Made by a program: the position numbers and the translations under genes. Positions 29,182 through 39,406 of a stretch of 64,000 bases of DNA are shown piece after piece. Under the pieces are notes generated by a model that saw only the letters and a program-made list of their open reading frames with translations, was not told the DNA's origin and made no database searches. Origin of the DNA: Chitinibacter sp. GC72 (GTDB lineage Bacteria; Pseudomonadota; Gammaproteobacteria; Burkholderiales; Chitinibacteraceae); contig NZ_VIRW01000013.1 of NCBI RefSeq assembly GCF_009760905.1, forward strand, positions 20,206 through 84,205, in the 5' to 3' direction. Each line of letters begins with the position of its first letter. Position 1 is the first letter of the stretch.

Positions 29182-30933
29182 ATGAATACCAAGTTTCAAA
29201 TCTCGGCTTTGGTGGCAGCTTTATGTCTGAGCGCAGGCGTATGGGCAGCAGACTGGAATGCCTCGTCGGTTTATCTGGCCAACGACGTCGTTACCTATCA
29301 AGGTAAAGATTACAAAGCCAAATGGTGGACGACCGGTGAAGCACCAGGTGCCAGCCAGTGGGGTCCGTGGCAATTGCTTGGCGCTAGCGGCGCGACACCT
29401 GCGCCAACAGTCAAACCAACCACGGCCCCAACCGCAGCACCTACCATCGCGCCAACAGTGGCGCCAACTGCAAAACCAACCGTAGCACCAACTGCCAAGC
29501 CGACTGCAACGCCAGTGGTGACTGCTGCACCAACGGCCAAGCCAAGCGCAACACCCGTGGTCACCGCCGCACCGACCACTGCACCTACGCCGACTCCAAC
29601 GCCAAGCGTAACCACTACACCAGGTTCAGGCTTGCCAAAATGTGATACCGCATGGAACGCTGGCAGCTCTTATGCTGGCGGCGCAAAAGTCAGCTTTAAC
29701 GCTGTGAATTACACGGCCAAATGGTGGGCCAATGCCGGTGCCGAACCAGGCAAAGATGGCGCATGGAATGCAGCTGGTGCCTGTGACGCAACAGGCATGA
29801 CCACCCCACCGCCGGGCGGTGGCGGCAGCACGGGCGGCGTACCGACCAAAGCCGAAGCCGATGCCTACGCAGCCACACTGACCAATAGCGATATCTTCCG
29901 CAAAGTCAAAGCATCAGTTCGCACAATGCCAAACTCAGTGGTGGAAGCCGTTGCGCCTGGCCTGATGACTAACCCAAGTAACGTGAAACGCGTTGAAGCG
30001 ATCTTGCCAAAAGCGAAGTGGGATTACTACTTCTCGAAAGCGCACCCAAGCTACACCTACACCCGTTTCTTGCAAGCCACGGCTAAATTCCCAGCGTTCT
30101 GTGGTGATTACACTGATGGCCGCAATGCCGATGAAATCTGCCGCCGCTCACTGGCCGCTTCGTTTGCGCACTTCGCCCAAGAAACTGGTGGCCATAGCGT
30201 AGAGCAATACGGCAATCCGGAATGGCTGCAAGCGCTGGTACATGTACGCGAAATGGGTTGTACCGACTCAGGCACCAACTGCGGTTACAACGGCGAATGT
30301 GCTGACCCGGTATTTAACAAAGTCTGGACTTGCGGCACCGATGCGAAAGGCGGCTACCTGAAGTACTTCGGTCGTGGCGCGAAACAGTTGTCTTACAACT
30401 ACAACTACGGCCCATTTAGCCAAGCCATGTTTGATGGCGACCAATCTGTGTTGCTGAAAAACCCAGACTTGGTAGCGGAAAGCTGGTTGAACCTCGCGTC
30501 AGCAGTGTTCTTCTTTGTTTACCCACAGCCACCAAAACCATCCATGCTGCACGTGATTGACGGTACTTGGGTGCCAAACGAGTTTGATAAATCGCGTCAA
30601 TTGGGCAATGACTTCCCAACGACGATCCAGATTATCAATGCTGAATGCCAGGACACCCCAACCAAACCGGCTGCGCAAAACCGCATCAACTACTACACCG
30701 AGTTTGCGCGCGATCTGGGCTGGGACATCAACAAAGAATCGATGAAATGCTCAGGCATGGGTCGCTTCGATGGTGGTTCATCGGCCGCGTTCAATATTTA
30801 CTGGGAAAAAGACTGGAAAGTGGGCGGCGATAACAAGTGTCAACTCGTCAGCTACCAGACGCCATACAATGCACTGATCGACGGCCAATACACCAAGTGT
30901 GTGGAAGCCAACTGGGGTATTACTCTGAAGTAA
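29182..30933 (+). CDS. Secreted GH19 chitinase with two CBM5/12 chitin-binding modules
   Basis: 583 residues. Signal peptide MNTKFQISALVAALCLSAGVWA, then CBM5/12 number one (WNASSVYLANDVVTYQGKDY, KWWTTGEAPG), a Thr/Pro/Ala linker of about 75 residues built from TAPT-like units, CBM5/12 number two (WNAGSSYAGGAKVSFNAVNY, KWWANAGAEPG), a PPGGGGS linker, and the GH19 domain. The catalytic acid is E334 in FAHFAQETGGHS, and YFGRGAKQLSYNYNYG is the substrate-groove motif. GH19 enzymes invert configuration and hydrolyse chitin endo-wise. I use the ATG at 29182 (GGAG seven bases upstream); 26 more residues upstream are leader. The last codons and stop overlap a 50-bp repeat copy. Confidence 0.95.
   Translation: MNTKFQISALVAALCLSAGVWAADWNASSVYLANDVVTYQGKDYKAKWWTTGEAPGASQWGPWQLLGASGATPAPTVKPTTAPTAAPTIAPTVAPTAKPTVAPTAKPTATPVVTAAPTAKPSATPVVTAAPTTAPTPTPTPSVTTTPGSGLPKCDTAWNAGSSYAGGAKVSFNAVNYTAKWWANAGAEPGKDGAWNAAGACDATGMTTPPPGGGGSTGGVPTKAEADAYAATLTNSDIFRKVKASVRTMPNSVVEAVAPGLMTNPSNVKRVEAILPKAKWDYYFSKAHPSYTYTRFLQATAKFPAFCGDYTDGRNADEICRRSLAASFAHFAQETGGHSVEQYGNPEWLQALVHVREMGCTDSGTNCGYNGECADPVFNKVWTCGTDAKGGYLKYFGRGAKQLSYNYNYGPFSQAMFDGDQSVLLKNPDLVAESWLNLASAVFFFVYPQPPKPSMLHVIDGTWVPNEFDKSRQLGNDFPTTIQIINAECQDTPTKPAAQNRINYYTEFARDLGWDINKESMKCSGMGRFDGGSSAAFNIYWEKDWKVGGDNKCQLVSYQTPYNALIDGQYTKCVEANWGITLK
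29397..29625 (+). repeat. Degenerate tandem repeat coding the Pro/Thr linker
   Basis: Units of 12-18 bases such as GCGCCAACAGTGGCGCCAAC repeat imperfectly, coding APT and KPT triplets between the two chitin-binding modules. Such linkers are flexible; the tandem DNA could vary in length between strains. Confidence 0.75.
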
Positions 30934-30962
30934 TTATCCAGCCTGATCTGCGAAGACATACG
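30913..30962 (+). repeat. Degenerate 50-bp element overlapping the GH19 stop codon
   Basis: GGGGTATTACTCTGAAG TAA holds the final codons and the stop; the right end GAAGACATACGCC parallels CAGACATATACCC of the copy at 18674. The length is 50. The right end also begins the chitinase terminator. Confidence 0.5.
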
Positions 30963-30992
30963 CCACATGGGTAACCATGTGGCGTTTTTTTT
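30961..30992 (+). terminator. GH19 chitinase terminator
   Basis: CGCCACATGG and CCATGTGGCG pair around GTAA, followed by eight T. Confidence 0.9.
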
Positions 30993-31067
30993 GCGTGGAA
31001 ACGTCAGGCTTGTGATGCCCGACGAATGACATACAATAAGTAAGAAATCAGCCCAGCGGAATTTGTC

Positions 31068-32720
31068 ATGACTTTCATTCAAGGCCTCAATATCAGACTC
31101 AAATTGCAGAGCGCCTTTCTGCTGGTCTCGCTACTCACCATCGCCGTTTTTACCACTCAATCCATCCTCAGCGCCAAGCAGCACGCGCTGGCCACGATCA
31201 ACGCCAAGCTGGAAACCGCCGCGCGCGCTTACATTCATATTATCGGCAGCCAGTATCACGACCAGCTACCTGCGCGCGATCATGTTGATCTGCGCGAAAA
31301 GCGCCGCGAAGCCGAAAGACTAACGCAGGCTGCGCGGCAGATGGGTGTGAATTACCTTTATTCGTTTATTGTGCGTGAGCAGCAAGTGATCTATACCACC
31401 GCCTCGCTGTCCGACGAGCAATTGCGCGACCCGACTGTCGATTTCTACCTCAAGCCCAGCGATGTACCGGAAACCGATCCGGCCACCCGGCTGGCCAAAC
31501 AAAGCGGGCAGGCGCAGTTCAGCGAAAACGACAACCCGGAGTATGGTTTTTTGCGCTCTATTCTGATGCCGGTGACCAGCCCCGGTGGCGAGGTGTATGT
31601 TGTCGGCGTGGACGTTGACGCCAATGTTGTGCGCCAGCAAGTGCATGCAGCCATGTGGTCCGCTGCCGCCACCGGCCTGGTGATGCTGATCATTGCGATC
31701 ATGGTCTCGCTATTGCTGGGCAATATGATTGCGCAACCGCTGCGCCGCCTGCGCGACATGATGCACTCGCTGACCACCGGCCAGGGCGATCTGACCATAC
31801 AGTTGCCAGTGCAATCGGCCGACGAAATCGGCCAGATCGCTACGCACGTCAACACCTTTATGAGCCAGCTCAGGCAGATGTTTTTAACGGTACACAATGA
31901 AACGGTCAAACTGACCAGCGGAGTACACACCATCGACCAGATGACCCAGCGCCTCAGTCACGACGCCCAGCAACAAAGTGAAATGGCCACCGCCACTGCG
32001 GCCACCATCGAGGAAATCACCGTTAGCATCAATCACATCGCCCAGAATACGCAGGACGCGGAAAACGTCGTGCAAAACACCGGCCGGCAATCGCAGGCCG
32101 CGGCCGAATCGGTGATCAATGCGGCCAATGAAGTTAACGATATTGCCCGGCAGGTGAGCCAGCTCTCCGGGGCGATGGACGAACTGGAGCAGCATTCGGT
32201 GCAGATCAGCAGCATTGTCAGCGTCATCAAGAAAATCGCCGACCAGACCAATCTGCTGGCGCTCAACGCCGCCATTGAAGCAGCCCGAGCTGGCGAGCAA
32301 GGCCGGGGCTTTGCGATTGTCGCCGATGAAGTGCGCAAACTGGCCGAACGCTCGGGCCAGGCTGCGGTGGAAATCAGCGCCAAAATTGGTGCGATGCGCG
32401 AGCAATCGCACCGCGCCAGTCATGATATGGGTAATACGCACGACGCCGTACACAATAGCGTACAGCGAGCACAGCAAGCCGCCAGCGACATCAGCCAGAT
32501 CCAGCAGCAAATGCAGGAAGTCGTGGCGCGAATTCAGGATATTGCCGAAGCCACGCACGAACAATCGAGCGCCACCACCGATATGGCCAAATCAGCCGAG
32601 CGCATCAGCAGCATGGCGCAGGATGGCAATCAGTCACTGCAGGCAGCGCGCGATGTGATCGGCAATCTGAATCAGCTGGCCGAACAATTACGTCAGATGA
32701 TTGGGCGCTTCAAGCTCTAA
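31068..32720 (+). CDS. Methyl-accepting chemotaxis protein
   Basis: A 550-residue receptor with membrane segments at about 15-35 ([19 protein letters not shown]) and 196-218 ([18 protein letters not shown]). The roughly 160-residue periplasmic region has a cache-like look ([40 protein letters not shown]). A HAMP segment with the [20 protein letters not shown] start follows, then the signalling tip [20 protein letters not shown]. It ends FKL with no CheR pentapeptide. Placement right after the GH19 chitinase, same strand but behind a terminator, makes a chitin-product ligand plausible but unproven. Confidence 0.93.
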   Translation: MTFIQGLNIRLKLQSAFLLVSLLTIAVFTTQSILSAKQHALATINAKLETAARAYIHIIGSQYHDQLPARDHVDLREKRREAERLTQAARQMGVNYLYSFIVREQQVIYTTASLSDEQLRDPTVDFYLKPSDVPETDPATRLAKQSGQAQFSENDNPEYGFLRSILMPVTSPGGEVYVVGVDVDANVVRQQVHAAMWSAAATGLVMLIIAIMVSLLLGNMIAQPLRRLRDMMHSLTTGQGDLTIQLPVQSADEIGQIATHVNTFMSQLRQMFLTVHNETVKLTSGVHTIDQMTQRLSHDAQQQSEMATATAATIEEITVSINHIAQNTQDAENVVQNTGRQSQAAAESVINAANEVNDIARQVSQLSGAMDELEQHSVQISSIVSVIKKIADQTNLLALNAAIEAARAGEQGRGFAIVADEVRKLAERSGQAAVEISAKIGAMREQSHRASHDMGNTHDAVHNSVQRAQQAASDISQIQQQMQEVVARIQDIAEATHEQSSATTDMAKSAERISSMAQDGNQSLQAARDVIGNLNQLAEQLRQMIGRFKL

Positions 32721-33601
32721 GCCGCTTGCCGCCGCAATATCCACCCTCTGCCCTGCGCCAGCACAACGCCGGACAATATCAGGCCACCACCCAGCCAGTG
32801 ATAGGCATGGATGGTTTCGCTCAGCACCAGTGAGGCAATCAGGGCGGTAAATAGCGGCAGCATATTCATGAAAATCGCCGCCTGCTCGCTGCCCAGTTGC
32901 TGCACGCCGATCATCCAGCAATATGCTGCCAACACGGACGAGGCTATACCGGCAAACAAAACCAAGCCGATCGCCGAAGGCACAATCGCCAGACTGTGCG
33001 CACTGGCCGCCACCGGAATCAGCATCAGCACACCGAGCAAAACCTGCACATATAAAATCAGCCACGGCGCAAAAGGCAGCGCCCAGCGGCGCAGCAAAAT
33101 ACCATACAGCGCGTAAGCGCTTGAGCCGACCAGCATCAGCGCATCGCCACGATTAACCCCGTGAGCAAGCAAGCTGGCCGGATGCCCTTGCCCCAGCAAA
33201 TACAGCACACCCGCCAGCGAAACCAGCACACCCAGCACTGCCGCTGGCGCGGGTTTGAAATTGAAGAGCAGACTATTGAGCAGCACACCGAGCAGCGGAA
33301 TCAGCGCACAAATCACGCCCATATTGGTCGCGCTGGTGCTGTGCGCGGCAAAATAAGCCAGGCACTGATACAGCACCATGCCCAGCAAAGCAAGCACAGC
33401 AAATTTGGCCAGATAAGGCCGAAGCTGCGGCCATTGCCGCCGCAATTGTGGCGCCATCACCGGGCTGAGTACCAGTGCGGCAATCAGCCAGCGATATAGC
33501 GAAATTGCTGCCGGGTCGATCACCGCTGCGGCCGCCTTGGACACCACGGTATTGGCCGCCCAGATCAGCACGGCAAGTACAGGAAAAAGCCAGTTCATCA
33601 T
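32717..33601 (-). CDS. EamA/DMT-family exporter
   Basis: A 294-residue protein with about ten membrane segments and two EamA halves: [20 protein letters not shown] and [13 protein letters not shown] first, [20 protein letters not shown] and [20 protein letters not shown] second. The substrate is unknown. It is divergent from an AraC-type regulator 144 bases away, which is the usual arrangement for a regulator of an exporter. Its 3' end overlaps the chemoreceptor gene by 4 bases on the opposite strand. Confidence 0.87.
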   Translation of the reverse strand: MMNWLFPVLAVLIWAANTVVSKAAAAVIDPAAISLYRWLIAALVLSPVMAPQLRRQWPQLRPYLAKFAVLALLGMVLYQCLAYFAAHSTSATNMGVICALIPLLGVLLNSLLFNFKPAPAAVLGVLVSLAGVLYLLGQGHPASLLAHGVNRGDALMLVGSSAYALYGILLRRWALPFAPWLILYVQVLLGVLMLIPVAASAHSLAIVPSAIGLVLFAGIASSVLAAYCWMIGVQQLGSEQAAIFMNMLPLFTALIASLVLSETIHAYHWLGGGLILSGVVLAQGRGWILRRQAA

Positions 33602-33745
33602 GGCCTCCGGGGAGTAAATTCGATACCAGCAGTGTATCTCCGTCCGATTCGATGTTTATAATGCAAAACAGACAAACCAATCACGAAATCCGGACAGATT
33701 GCTGCGGGCATTGTGATCACAGCTTGTCTTCCGACTGGAGCCCCG

Positions 33746-34528
33746 ATGAACGTACCCTATAGCGCACAGGACGCACAGCTGCCCGAACCCGCGCCGCTGT
33801 ATTTTCGCTACGAGCAAGTTGACGCGCACACCGGCTATGCGCCGCACCGGCATCCGTGGGGGCAGCTTAACCGGATCAATCTGGGGCTACTGGAAATCAG
33901 CGCGGGCGAGCTTAATCTGGTTGCGCCGGCCGATTACATCGTCTGGGTGCCAGCGGAGCTCGCGCACGCGGCCTATATCCGGCAGGCACTGGCCTACACC
34001 TCGGCCTATGTCAGCGACACATGGGCGCAGCGTCTACCCGATTACGCTTGCCTGATTGCGCAAACGCCGCTAATCCGTGCGCTGTTTGACGATTTTGCCG
34101 CGCGGCAAATCCACGCCTGCAGCGATGGCGAGCAAACGCAAGCGCGTTTATTGCTTGAGTTGCTGCTCGCCGCCGACCATCAGCGCTGCTATCTACCCGA
34201 AAGCGAGCACAAACAATTGCGCCCGATTCTGGACGCACTGCGGCACAATCCGGGCGACACCACCACGCTGACCCAATGGGCGGCTCAAGTGCACACCACC
34301 GAGCGCACCCTGGCCCGGCATTTCCAGCGCGAGATGGGGCTCAGCTTTGTGCAATGGCGCAACCGCCTGCGCCTCTTGAACGCGCAAGCCGCGCTCAAAG
34401 ACGGCGGCAGCATTCAGGATATTGCCTGGCAGCTGGGCTATGGCAACCCATCGGCATTTATCGCCATGTTTCGCCAGCACACCGGTGTATCACCCGAGCG
34501 GTATCGCCGTCAATTGAAGAACACCTAA
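33746..34528 (+). CDS. AraC-family transcriptional regulator
   Basis: 260 residues: an N-terminal cupin sensor (YAPHRHPWGQLNRINLGLLE to VWVPAELAHAAYI) and a C-terminal AraC domain with two helix-turn-helix units (TLTQWAAQVHTTERTLARHF and IQDIAWQLGYGNPSAFIAMF, then GVSPERYRRQL). The His pair in the cupin and lack of an arabinose-type arm suggest the group that controls divergent DMT or MFS exporters. GGAG precedes the ATG at 33746. The operator should lie in 33602-33745, but I see no clear half-sites. Confidence 0.9.
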   Translation: MNVPYSAQDAQLPEPAPLYFRYEQVDAHTGYAPHRHPWGQLNRINLGLLEISAGELNLVAPADYIVWVPAELAHAAYIRQALAYTSAYVSDTWAQRLPDYACLIAQTPLIRALFDDFAARQIHACSDGEQTQARLLLELLLAADHQRCYLPESEHKQLRPILDALRHNPGDTTTLTQWAAQVHTTERTLARHFQREMGLSFVQWRNRLRLLNAQAALKDGGSIQDIAWQLGYGNPSAFIAMFRQHTGVSPERYRRQLKNT

Positions 34529-34538
34529 ATATAACCAT

Positions 34539-34588
34539 GGGTATAGCCATATAGAGCAATATTTAATTAGTCTACAGCCATATACCCC
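34539..34588. repeat. 50-bp GGGTAT/ATACCC element between AraC gene and nagZ
   Basis: Exactly 50 bases from GGGTATAGCCATATAGAGCA to CTACAGCCATATACCCC. Reversed it shows the consensus GGGGTATATGGCTGTAG left part and ATTGCTCTATATGGC right part. The outer GGGG forms the last base of the nagZ TAG stop. Confidence 0.8.
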
Positions 34589-36162
34589 TAATTAGGCAGT
34601 AAATACTTCATCATCAATTGCAAGACCGGCGGGCGGTTGCTGCACGCAGCCAGGCGCGCACGTGCATTGGGTACCAGATCAAAATCATAAGGGTTACGCC
34701 CGGCGATCAAGGTCAGTCTGGCCGGATCAATCGCAGCAATCAGCTCGCTCTGGCGAGGAAAACGCGTCGCGTTATAGCTCTGGAATACCACTTGCGGCGC
34801 CGAATTGGCCGCCGCGAGCACCGCCGCAAAATCAGCCTCGCCAACTTGGGGCGGAACGATCATTTCGCTAACGGCCAGACCCTCCGCCTGCAAGAACGGC
34901 AGCAAAGTACCGCGCGCGCTGATCGACGCACCCAGCGCCACTTCATCGATTTCGGTGCGAGCCAACAGCTCGACTGTCACCAGCAGCACCGGCTGCGTGC
35001 GATCGAGCGGCGCGCCCTGATGGCGAATCGCCAGTGCCTGCACCTGTCTGGCTAGCGCCATTGCGCTCTCGGCCTGCAGGTTTTGCGGCACCAGCGGTAA
35101 ATCACGCCAGTGCTGCATGGCTCGGACATACTTCATATGGGTAATTCGCTCAACAGCAGCCTTTACCTGATCTACCGACAAATACCCCTGCTCAACCGCG
35201 TTGGCAATCGCTTGCACCGCCTCGCGCTGGCGGTCAATCCGATGCGAGACCAGCGCAATATCCGCGCCCGCCCGAATCGCCCTCACCGCGCCTTGCGCCG
35301 TACCGGCACCGCCTTTGCTCACATCAGAAATCGCGTCCATTTCCAAACAATCGGTGACAATCACGCCACTAAAACCCAGCTCCTCGCGCAGCAGGCCGCT
35401 GAGCACTTTGTGCGACAAAGTGGCGGGCGTGGCGGTATCGGGCTCGATCGCAGGAAAAACCACATGCGCCGTCATGATGGCATCGACGCCTGCGGCAATC
35501 GCCGCCTTGAATGGTGCCAGCTCAACCGCGTCAAGCCGCGATTTATCGTGGGCAATCACCGGCAAGGCGTAGTGCGAATCGCTGGCCGTATCGCCGTGCC
35601 CCGGAAAATGCTTGGCCGTCGCCGCAATCCCCGCCGCCTGAATGCCGCGCATTGCCGCCAGACCATACACGGTGACAGTCGGTGAATTTTCGCCAAACGA
35701 GCGCACACCGATCACCGGATTATTGCGATTATTGTTAATGTCCAGACTGGGCGCGAAATTGATATTGATGCCCATCTGCCGCAGTTCATCCGCGCCGATG
35801 CGGTGCAATTGTTCGCAATCCGCTGGGCTGCAACCGGCCACGGCATGCGAGGCATAGCCCGAAGCGTAGGCCATCGCCGACGGTAACGGCGTGACACCCT
35901 CTTCAATCCGCATCACCATGCCGCCTTCCTGATCGATGCCGATCAGCAGCGGAATGTCCGAGACTTCGGCATTGATTTCCTGCAAGCGACGGCACAGCGC
36001 CGCCACTTGCGCGGGCGATTCAATATTGCGGCGAAACAGAATCACCCCGCCCACCCGCTGCTCGCGGATCAGGCTTTCAATATGGGTATTGGGCACAAAA
36101 CCATCGAAGCCAACCATCACCAGCTGGCCGATTTGCGCACGGAGTTCAGAGGAAATTTGCAT
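34588..36162 (-). CDS. nagZ: GH3 beta-N-acetylhexosaminidase, two-domain NagZ type
   Basis: NagZ releases terminal GlcNAc from cell-wall or chitin fragments. 524 residues: TIM barrel (1-340) with QLVMVGFDGF, GGVILFRRNIE, LIGIDQEGG, the KHFPGHGDTASDSHYALP loop carrying the catalytic Asp-His dyad, and the nucleophile in VIVTDCLEMDAI, then a C-terminal alpha/beta domain of about 170 residues. The single-domain NagZ of enterics is about 340, so this is the longer form seen in Firmicutes and some proteobacteria. No signal peptide, so cytosolic recycling is likely. I use the ATG at 36162; upstream frame is repeat C. Confidence 0.92.
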   Translation of the reverse strand: MQISSELRAQIGQLVMVGFDGFVPNTHIESLIREQRVGGVILFRRNIESPAQVAALCRRLQEINAEVSDIPLLIGIDQEGGMVMRIEEGVTPLPSAMAYASGYASHAVAGCSPADCEQLHRIGADELRQMGININFAPSLDINNNRNNPVIGVRSFGENSPTVTVYGLAAMRGIQAAGIAATAKHFPGHGDTASDSHYALPVIAHDKSRLDAVELAPFKAAIAAGVDAIMTAHVVFPAIEPDTATPATLSHKVLSGLLREELGFSGVIVTDCLEMDAISDVSKGGAGTAQGAVRAIRAGADIALVSHRIDRQREAVQAIANAVEQGYLSVDQVKAAVERITHMKYVRAMQHWRDLPLVPQNLQAESAMALARQVQALAIRHQGAPLDRTQPVLLVTVELLARTEIDEVALGASISARGTLLPFLQAEGLAVSEMIVPPQVGEADFAAVLAAANSAPQVVFQSYNATRFPRQSELIAAIDPARLTLIAGRNPYDFDLVPNARARLAACSNRPPVLQLMMKYLLPN

Positions 36163-36204
36163 AGTCGCCAGAGTACCCTTAGTAACTGTAATTAAAGCAG
36201 CCAC

Positions 36205-36313
36205 TCGCGTAGCGAGGCTCCCTCTCAAGGAGAGGGCGGGGGGTGTGGGTATAAAACATGAGGCGGCGGGCTTTACCCCCAAGCATCTAGGGCTCGGCTT
36301 TGCCGAGACCCGC
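36205..36313 (-). repeat. Dispersed repeat C, copy 2, reversed
   Basis: Read on the minus strand it repeats the blocks of 9683-9801: GGTCTCGGCAAAGCCGAGCC, CTAGAT, GCCTCATGTTTTATACCCAC, the C run and CTCTCCTTGAGAGGGAGCCT then CGC. It creates a false N-terminal extension of nagZ. Confidence 0.8.
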
Positions 36314-36352
36314 AATGCATGATGATCCTATTAAGTGCCGCCGTGCAGCCGT

Positions 36353-37741
36353 TTATCCCACCAAACGACGTAAAACTTCTTCGCGGCCAATCAAGGCTAA
36401 TACCGCATCGACCGATGGCGTGTTGGTGATACCGCAGACTTTGGCGCGTAGCGGCATGCCCACTTGCGGCATTTTGACGCCTTGCGCTTTGACGAAATCC
36501 TTGATGAAAGCGCCAATCGTCGCAGCATCCCAGCTCTCCAACTTCGCCGCTTCAGCGGCAAATACTTTCAGGCGTTCTTCCGATTCCGGATCGAGGTGCT
36601 TTTCGACGATCTCGGCGCTTGGCGTCAGTGGCTGATAGAAATATTCAGCCTGATCGGCCATTTCGACCAAGGTCTGGCAACGATCTTTCAGCAAGGCGCA
36701 CACATCCGCCAGCGCTGGACCACCCTCGGTGTTAATACCTTTGTCAGCCAGGAAGCCCGCAACGCGCGCAGCAAGACGCGCCGGATCAGCCGCCTTGATG
36801 TATTGCGCATTGGTCCACAGCAATTTATCGCGATCCATCCGGCTTGGGCTGCCGCTGACGTCTTTCAGATCGAACCATTCAACAAATTGCGCCAACGAGA
36901 AAATTTCGTCGTCGCCATGACCCCAGCCCAAACGCGCCAGATAATTGAGCAGCGCTTCAGGCAGAAAACCTTGCGTATCGTAATCGACCACCGATACCGC
37001 GTCGCGGCGTTTGGAGAGTTTCACGCCCTGATCGTTATAAATCATCGGCAGATGCGCAAACACCGGCACTGGTACGCCCATCGCTTCGTAGATCACGATC
37101 TGGCGTGGCGTGTTATTCACATGGTCGTCGCCGCGAATCACGTGGCTGATGCGCATGTCGGCATCGTCGACCACCACACAGAAGTTATACGTTGGTGTGC
37201 CATCGGGGCGGGCAATGATCAGATCGTCGAGCTCGTTATGGCTGATCTCGATGCGGCCTTTGACTTGGTCTTCCCAGACGACCGAGCCACCAATCGGCGT
37301 TTTGAAACGCACGACGGGTTTGATGTCGGCAGGAATCGCGGGCAAGGTTTTGCCTTCCTCTGGGCGCCAAGTACGATCGTAACGTGGCTTTTCACCTTTG
37401 GCTTCAGCCGCCGCGCGTTGGGCTTCGAGCTCTTCTTTGCTGCAATAGCAATAGTAAGCAGTGCCATTAGCGAGCAATTGCGCGATGACTTCTTTATAAC
37501 GCTCCATCCGTTGCATTTGGTAGAACGGGCCTTCGTCATAGCCCATATTCACCCAATGCATACCATCCAGAATGGCCGCGACCGATTCAGGCGTCGAGCG
37601 CTCAAGGTCGGTATCTTCAATCCGCAAGATAAATTGGCCGCCGTGTTTTTTGGCATAGGCCCAAGAAAACAGCGCGGTACGAACGCCGCCAATGTGCAGC
37701 AAACCAGTAGGTGAAGGGGCGAAACGGGTACGAACAGTCAT
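36353..37741 (-). CDS. gltX: Glutamyl-tRNA synthetase
   Basis: Charges tRNA-Glu. 462 residues: the HIGH-type motif is in [18 protein letters not shown] (residues 7-24) and the KMSKR loop is [11 protein letters not shown]. The zinc-site region [14 protein letters not shown] is present. I use the ATG at 37741 ([13 protein letters not shown]); the frame extends upstream without family similarity. It is transcribed toward nagZ, with repeat C between them. Confidence 0.97.
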   Translation of the reverse strand: MTVRTRFAPSPTGLLHIGGVRTALFSWAYAKKHGGQFILRIEDTDLERSTPESVAAILDGMHWVNMGYDEGPFYQMQRMERYKEVIAQLLANGTAYYCYCSKEELEAQRAAAEAKGEKPRYDRTWRPEEGKTLPAIPADIKPVVRFKTPIGGSVVWEDQVKGRIEISHNELDDLIIARPDGTPTYNFCVVVDDADMRISHVIRGDDHVNNTPRQIVIYEAMGVPVPVFAHLPMIYNDQGVKLSKRRDAVSVVDYDTQGFLPEALLNYLARLGWGHGDDEIFSLAQFVEWFDLKDVSGSPSRMDRDKLLWTNAQYIKAADPARLAARVAGFLADKGINTEGGPALADVCALLKDRCQTLVEMADQAEYFYQPLTPSAEIVEKHLDPESEERLKVFAAEAAKLESWDAATIGAFIKDFVKAQGVKMPQVGMPLRAKVCGITNTPSVDAVLALIGREEVLRRLVG

Positions 37742-37901
37742 CGAGCAAATCCGGCTAAATAGCGAAAGCGCCATTGTACCGTAAATGCCTGAAAACGCAG
37801 ACCTTGGGGTCTGTTGACCTTTGGTTTGCCGTCGCGCTGGCACGAATTTTTCGATGCGGCAAGGTCCACAGACCTTAGCAAAAACGGCAAATACACAGGC
37901 C

Positions 37902-37950
37902 ATGTATTTGCCGCTAGAGCAGATCAGGATTGGGCTAGCGGGATATACCT
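37902..37950. repeat. 50-bp element overlapping the mltF stop codon
   Basis: ATGTATTTGCCGCTAGAGCA at left and GGGCTAGCGGGATATACCT at right; CCGCTAG and CTAGCGG pair exactly. The GGTAT end supplies the G of the mltF TAG stop. Confidence 0.62.
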
Positions 37951-39406
37951 ACCAGGCAGCTGCCAGCTTTTCAACTGCCATCGGGTTGAGCACACTATTG
38001 ATTTCCAGCTGCAGATTTTCCGGATTGTGCACGATGACCGAATCGGACGTCATTGGCAGCACCGTTTTACTCGGCGGCTGAAAGCGCGCCAAAATGTCGT
38101 AATACGATTGCAGGCTTTCAACAAAAATCACCGGCTCGCCACCGCGGGCGTAGCCATACTTGAGCGTGCTGAAATATTCAGGCTTGCGCAGCAAAGGCAG
38201 CACCGATTTCACATCGGCCCAGCTGTTCGGATCTTTTTTCATCCGCACCGCCAAAGTACGCGCATCGATCAGATGACCCATGCCGACGTTGTACGCGGCC
38301 AGCGCCAGCCAGGTGCGATCAGGTTCGGGCGCGCGATCAGCCAGCGTGTCTTTCAGCAGCTGGATATATTTGGCGCCGCCAATAATGCTCTGATAGGGAT
38401 TGGTGCGATCAACATTCATGCGCTGCGCCGTTTCATTGGTCAGCATCATCATGCCGCGCACGCCGGTGGGCGACACCGCATCGGGGTTCCAGTGTGACTC
38501 CTGATACGACAGCGCAGCAATCAGCCGCCAATCAAGCCCCGTGCGCTGCTCGGCTTCCTGAAACCAGTTTTTATAACGCGGCAAAGTCGATTGAATGCGC
38601 CCCAGATAGGCCAGCGCATCGAGCTGGTCAACCCGGTTTACATGGCCGTAGTAGCGGTCGAGCAAACGACGCAGCGAGCCATCGGCCACCTGTTGCTGGA
38701 AAAAAGCACCAATCAGGATTTGCAGCTGGATATCATTGTCCGGCATGGCCCAGGCCAGCTGCTGCTGGCTGGAAATCACGCTGGAGGTGGCGATATTCGG
38801 GTAGTAGTTTTGCGCCACTTCGGCGGCGTGCGAGTCAACCAGTGCAAATTCAAGCTTGCCTTGCGAGACCTGCTCGATCAGCGACTCGCTATCGCCATTG
38901 TCAATCACCTGCCAGCTTAACGCTGGCGAGGCCTGCTGCAATTTGTGCAATGCCGAAACGTATTGCGGCAAGGTATTGAGCGTCGATAGCCCTTCCTTGA
39001 GCGCCTTCAGTGCAGTGGCTTCGCTGGTTTTGGCCGAGAAGACCAGCCGCGCATCCACATCCTGATAGCTGGCACCGTAAATCAGGCCAGCCACATCATC
39101 GCGCGGGCCACCCACAGCCAGATGCGCCTCGCGACGCTTCAGGCGGGCCAGCATCTCAGTGTAGTTGCTGCTCACCAGAAATCTGACTTTCAGATTGTTG
39201 CGCTGGGCAAATTGCGTGATCAGATCGTATTCCAGACCTGCATAATCACCAGCGGCATTCACATACAACGCCGTCGGGCCATTTTGCACCAGCACCACCA
39301 GTTCTTTGGTTTCTGCCCACGGCAATACCTGCTGTGCGCGGGTCTGATCCGACTCGCCACAGGCAAATAATAAGAGCGTAGAAAGCGCGACCAAAAATCT
39401 CTTCAT
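37949..39406 (-). CDS. mltF: Membrane-bound lytic murein transglycosylase F
   Basis: A 485-residue outer-membrane lipoprotein: signal MKRFLVALSTLLLFAC with the lipid-modified Cys16. An SBP-3 like regulatory domain (about 35-270) is followed by the SLT catalytic domain with the acid Glu in LIAALSYQESHWNPDAVSPT, GVRGMMMLTNETA and AAYNVGMGHLIDA. It cleaves the MurNAc-GlcNAc bond of peptidoglycan with formation of anhydroMurNAc, feeding NagZ. Single-gene unit, converging toward the gltX upstream region. Confidence 0.94.
   Translation of the reverse strand: MKRFLVALSTLLLFACGESDQTRAQQVLPWAETKELVVLVQNGPTALYVNAAGDYAGLEYDLITQFAQRNNLKVRFLVSSNYTEMLARLKRREAHLAVGGPRDDVAGLIYGASYQDVDARLVFSAKTSEATALKALKEGLSTLNTLPQYVSALHKLQQASPALSWQVIDNGDSESLIEQVSQGKLEFALVDSHAAEVAQNYYPNIATSSVISSQQQLAWAMPDNDIQLQILIGAFFQQQVADGSLRRLLDRYYGHVNRVDQLDALAYLGRIQSTLPRYKNWFQEAEQRTGLDWRLIAALSYQESHWNPDAVSPTGVRGMMMLTNETAQRMNVDRTNPYQSIIGGAKYIQLLKDTLADRAPEPDRTWLALAAYNVGMGHLIDARTLAVRMKKDPNSWADVKSVLPLLRKPEYFSTLKYGYARGGEPVIFVESLQSYYDILARFQPPSKTVLPMTSDSVIVHNPENLQLEINSVLNPMAVEKLAAAW

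Noticed and set aside
29397..29625. Tandem repeat that might be taken for a CRISPR array
   Set aside because: Units are degenerate, in frame, and encode the Pro/Thr linker of the GH19 chitinase; there are no spacers and no cas genes.
35139..35188. GGGTAATT...AATACCCC in nagZ at 50-base spacing
   Set aside because: Partial alignment to the element exists, but the encoded residues fit the GH3 family and one end is mismatched; left undecided and not listed as a copy.
36163..36315. N-terminal extension of nagZ by about 51 residues
   Set aside because: It is encoded by repeat C and lacks family similarity; the ATG at 36162 begins with recognisable GH3 sequence.
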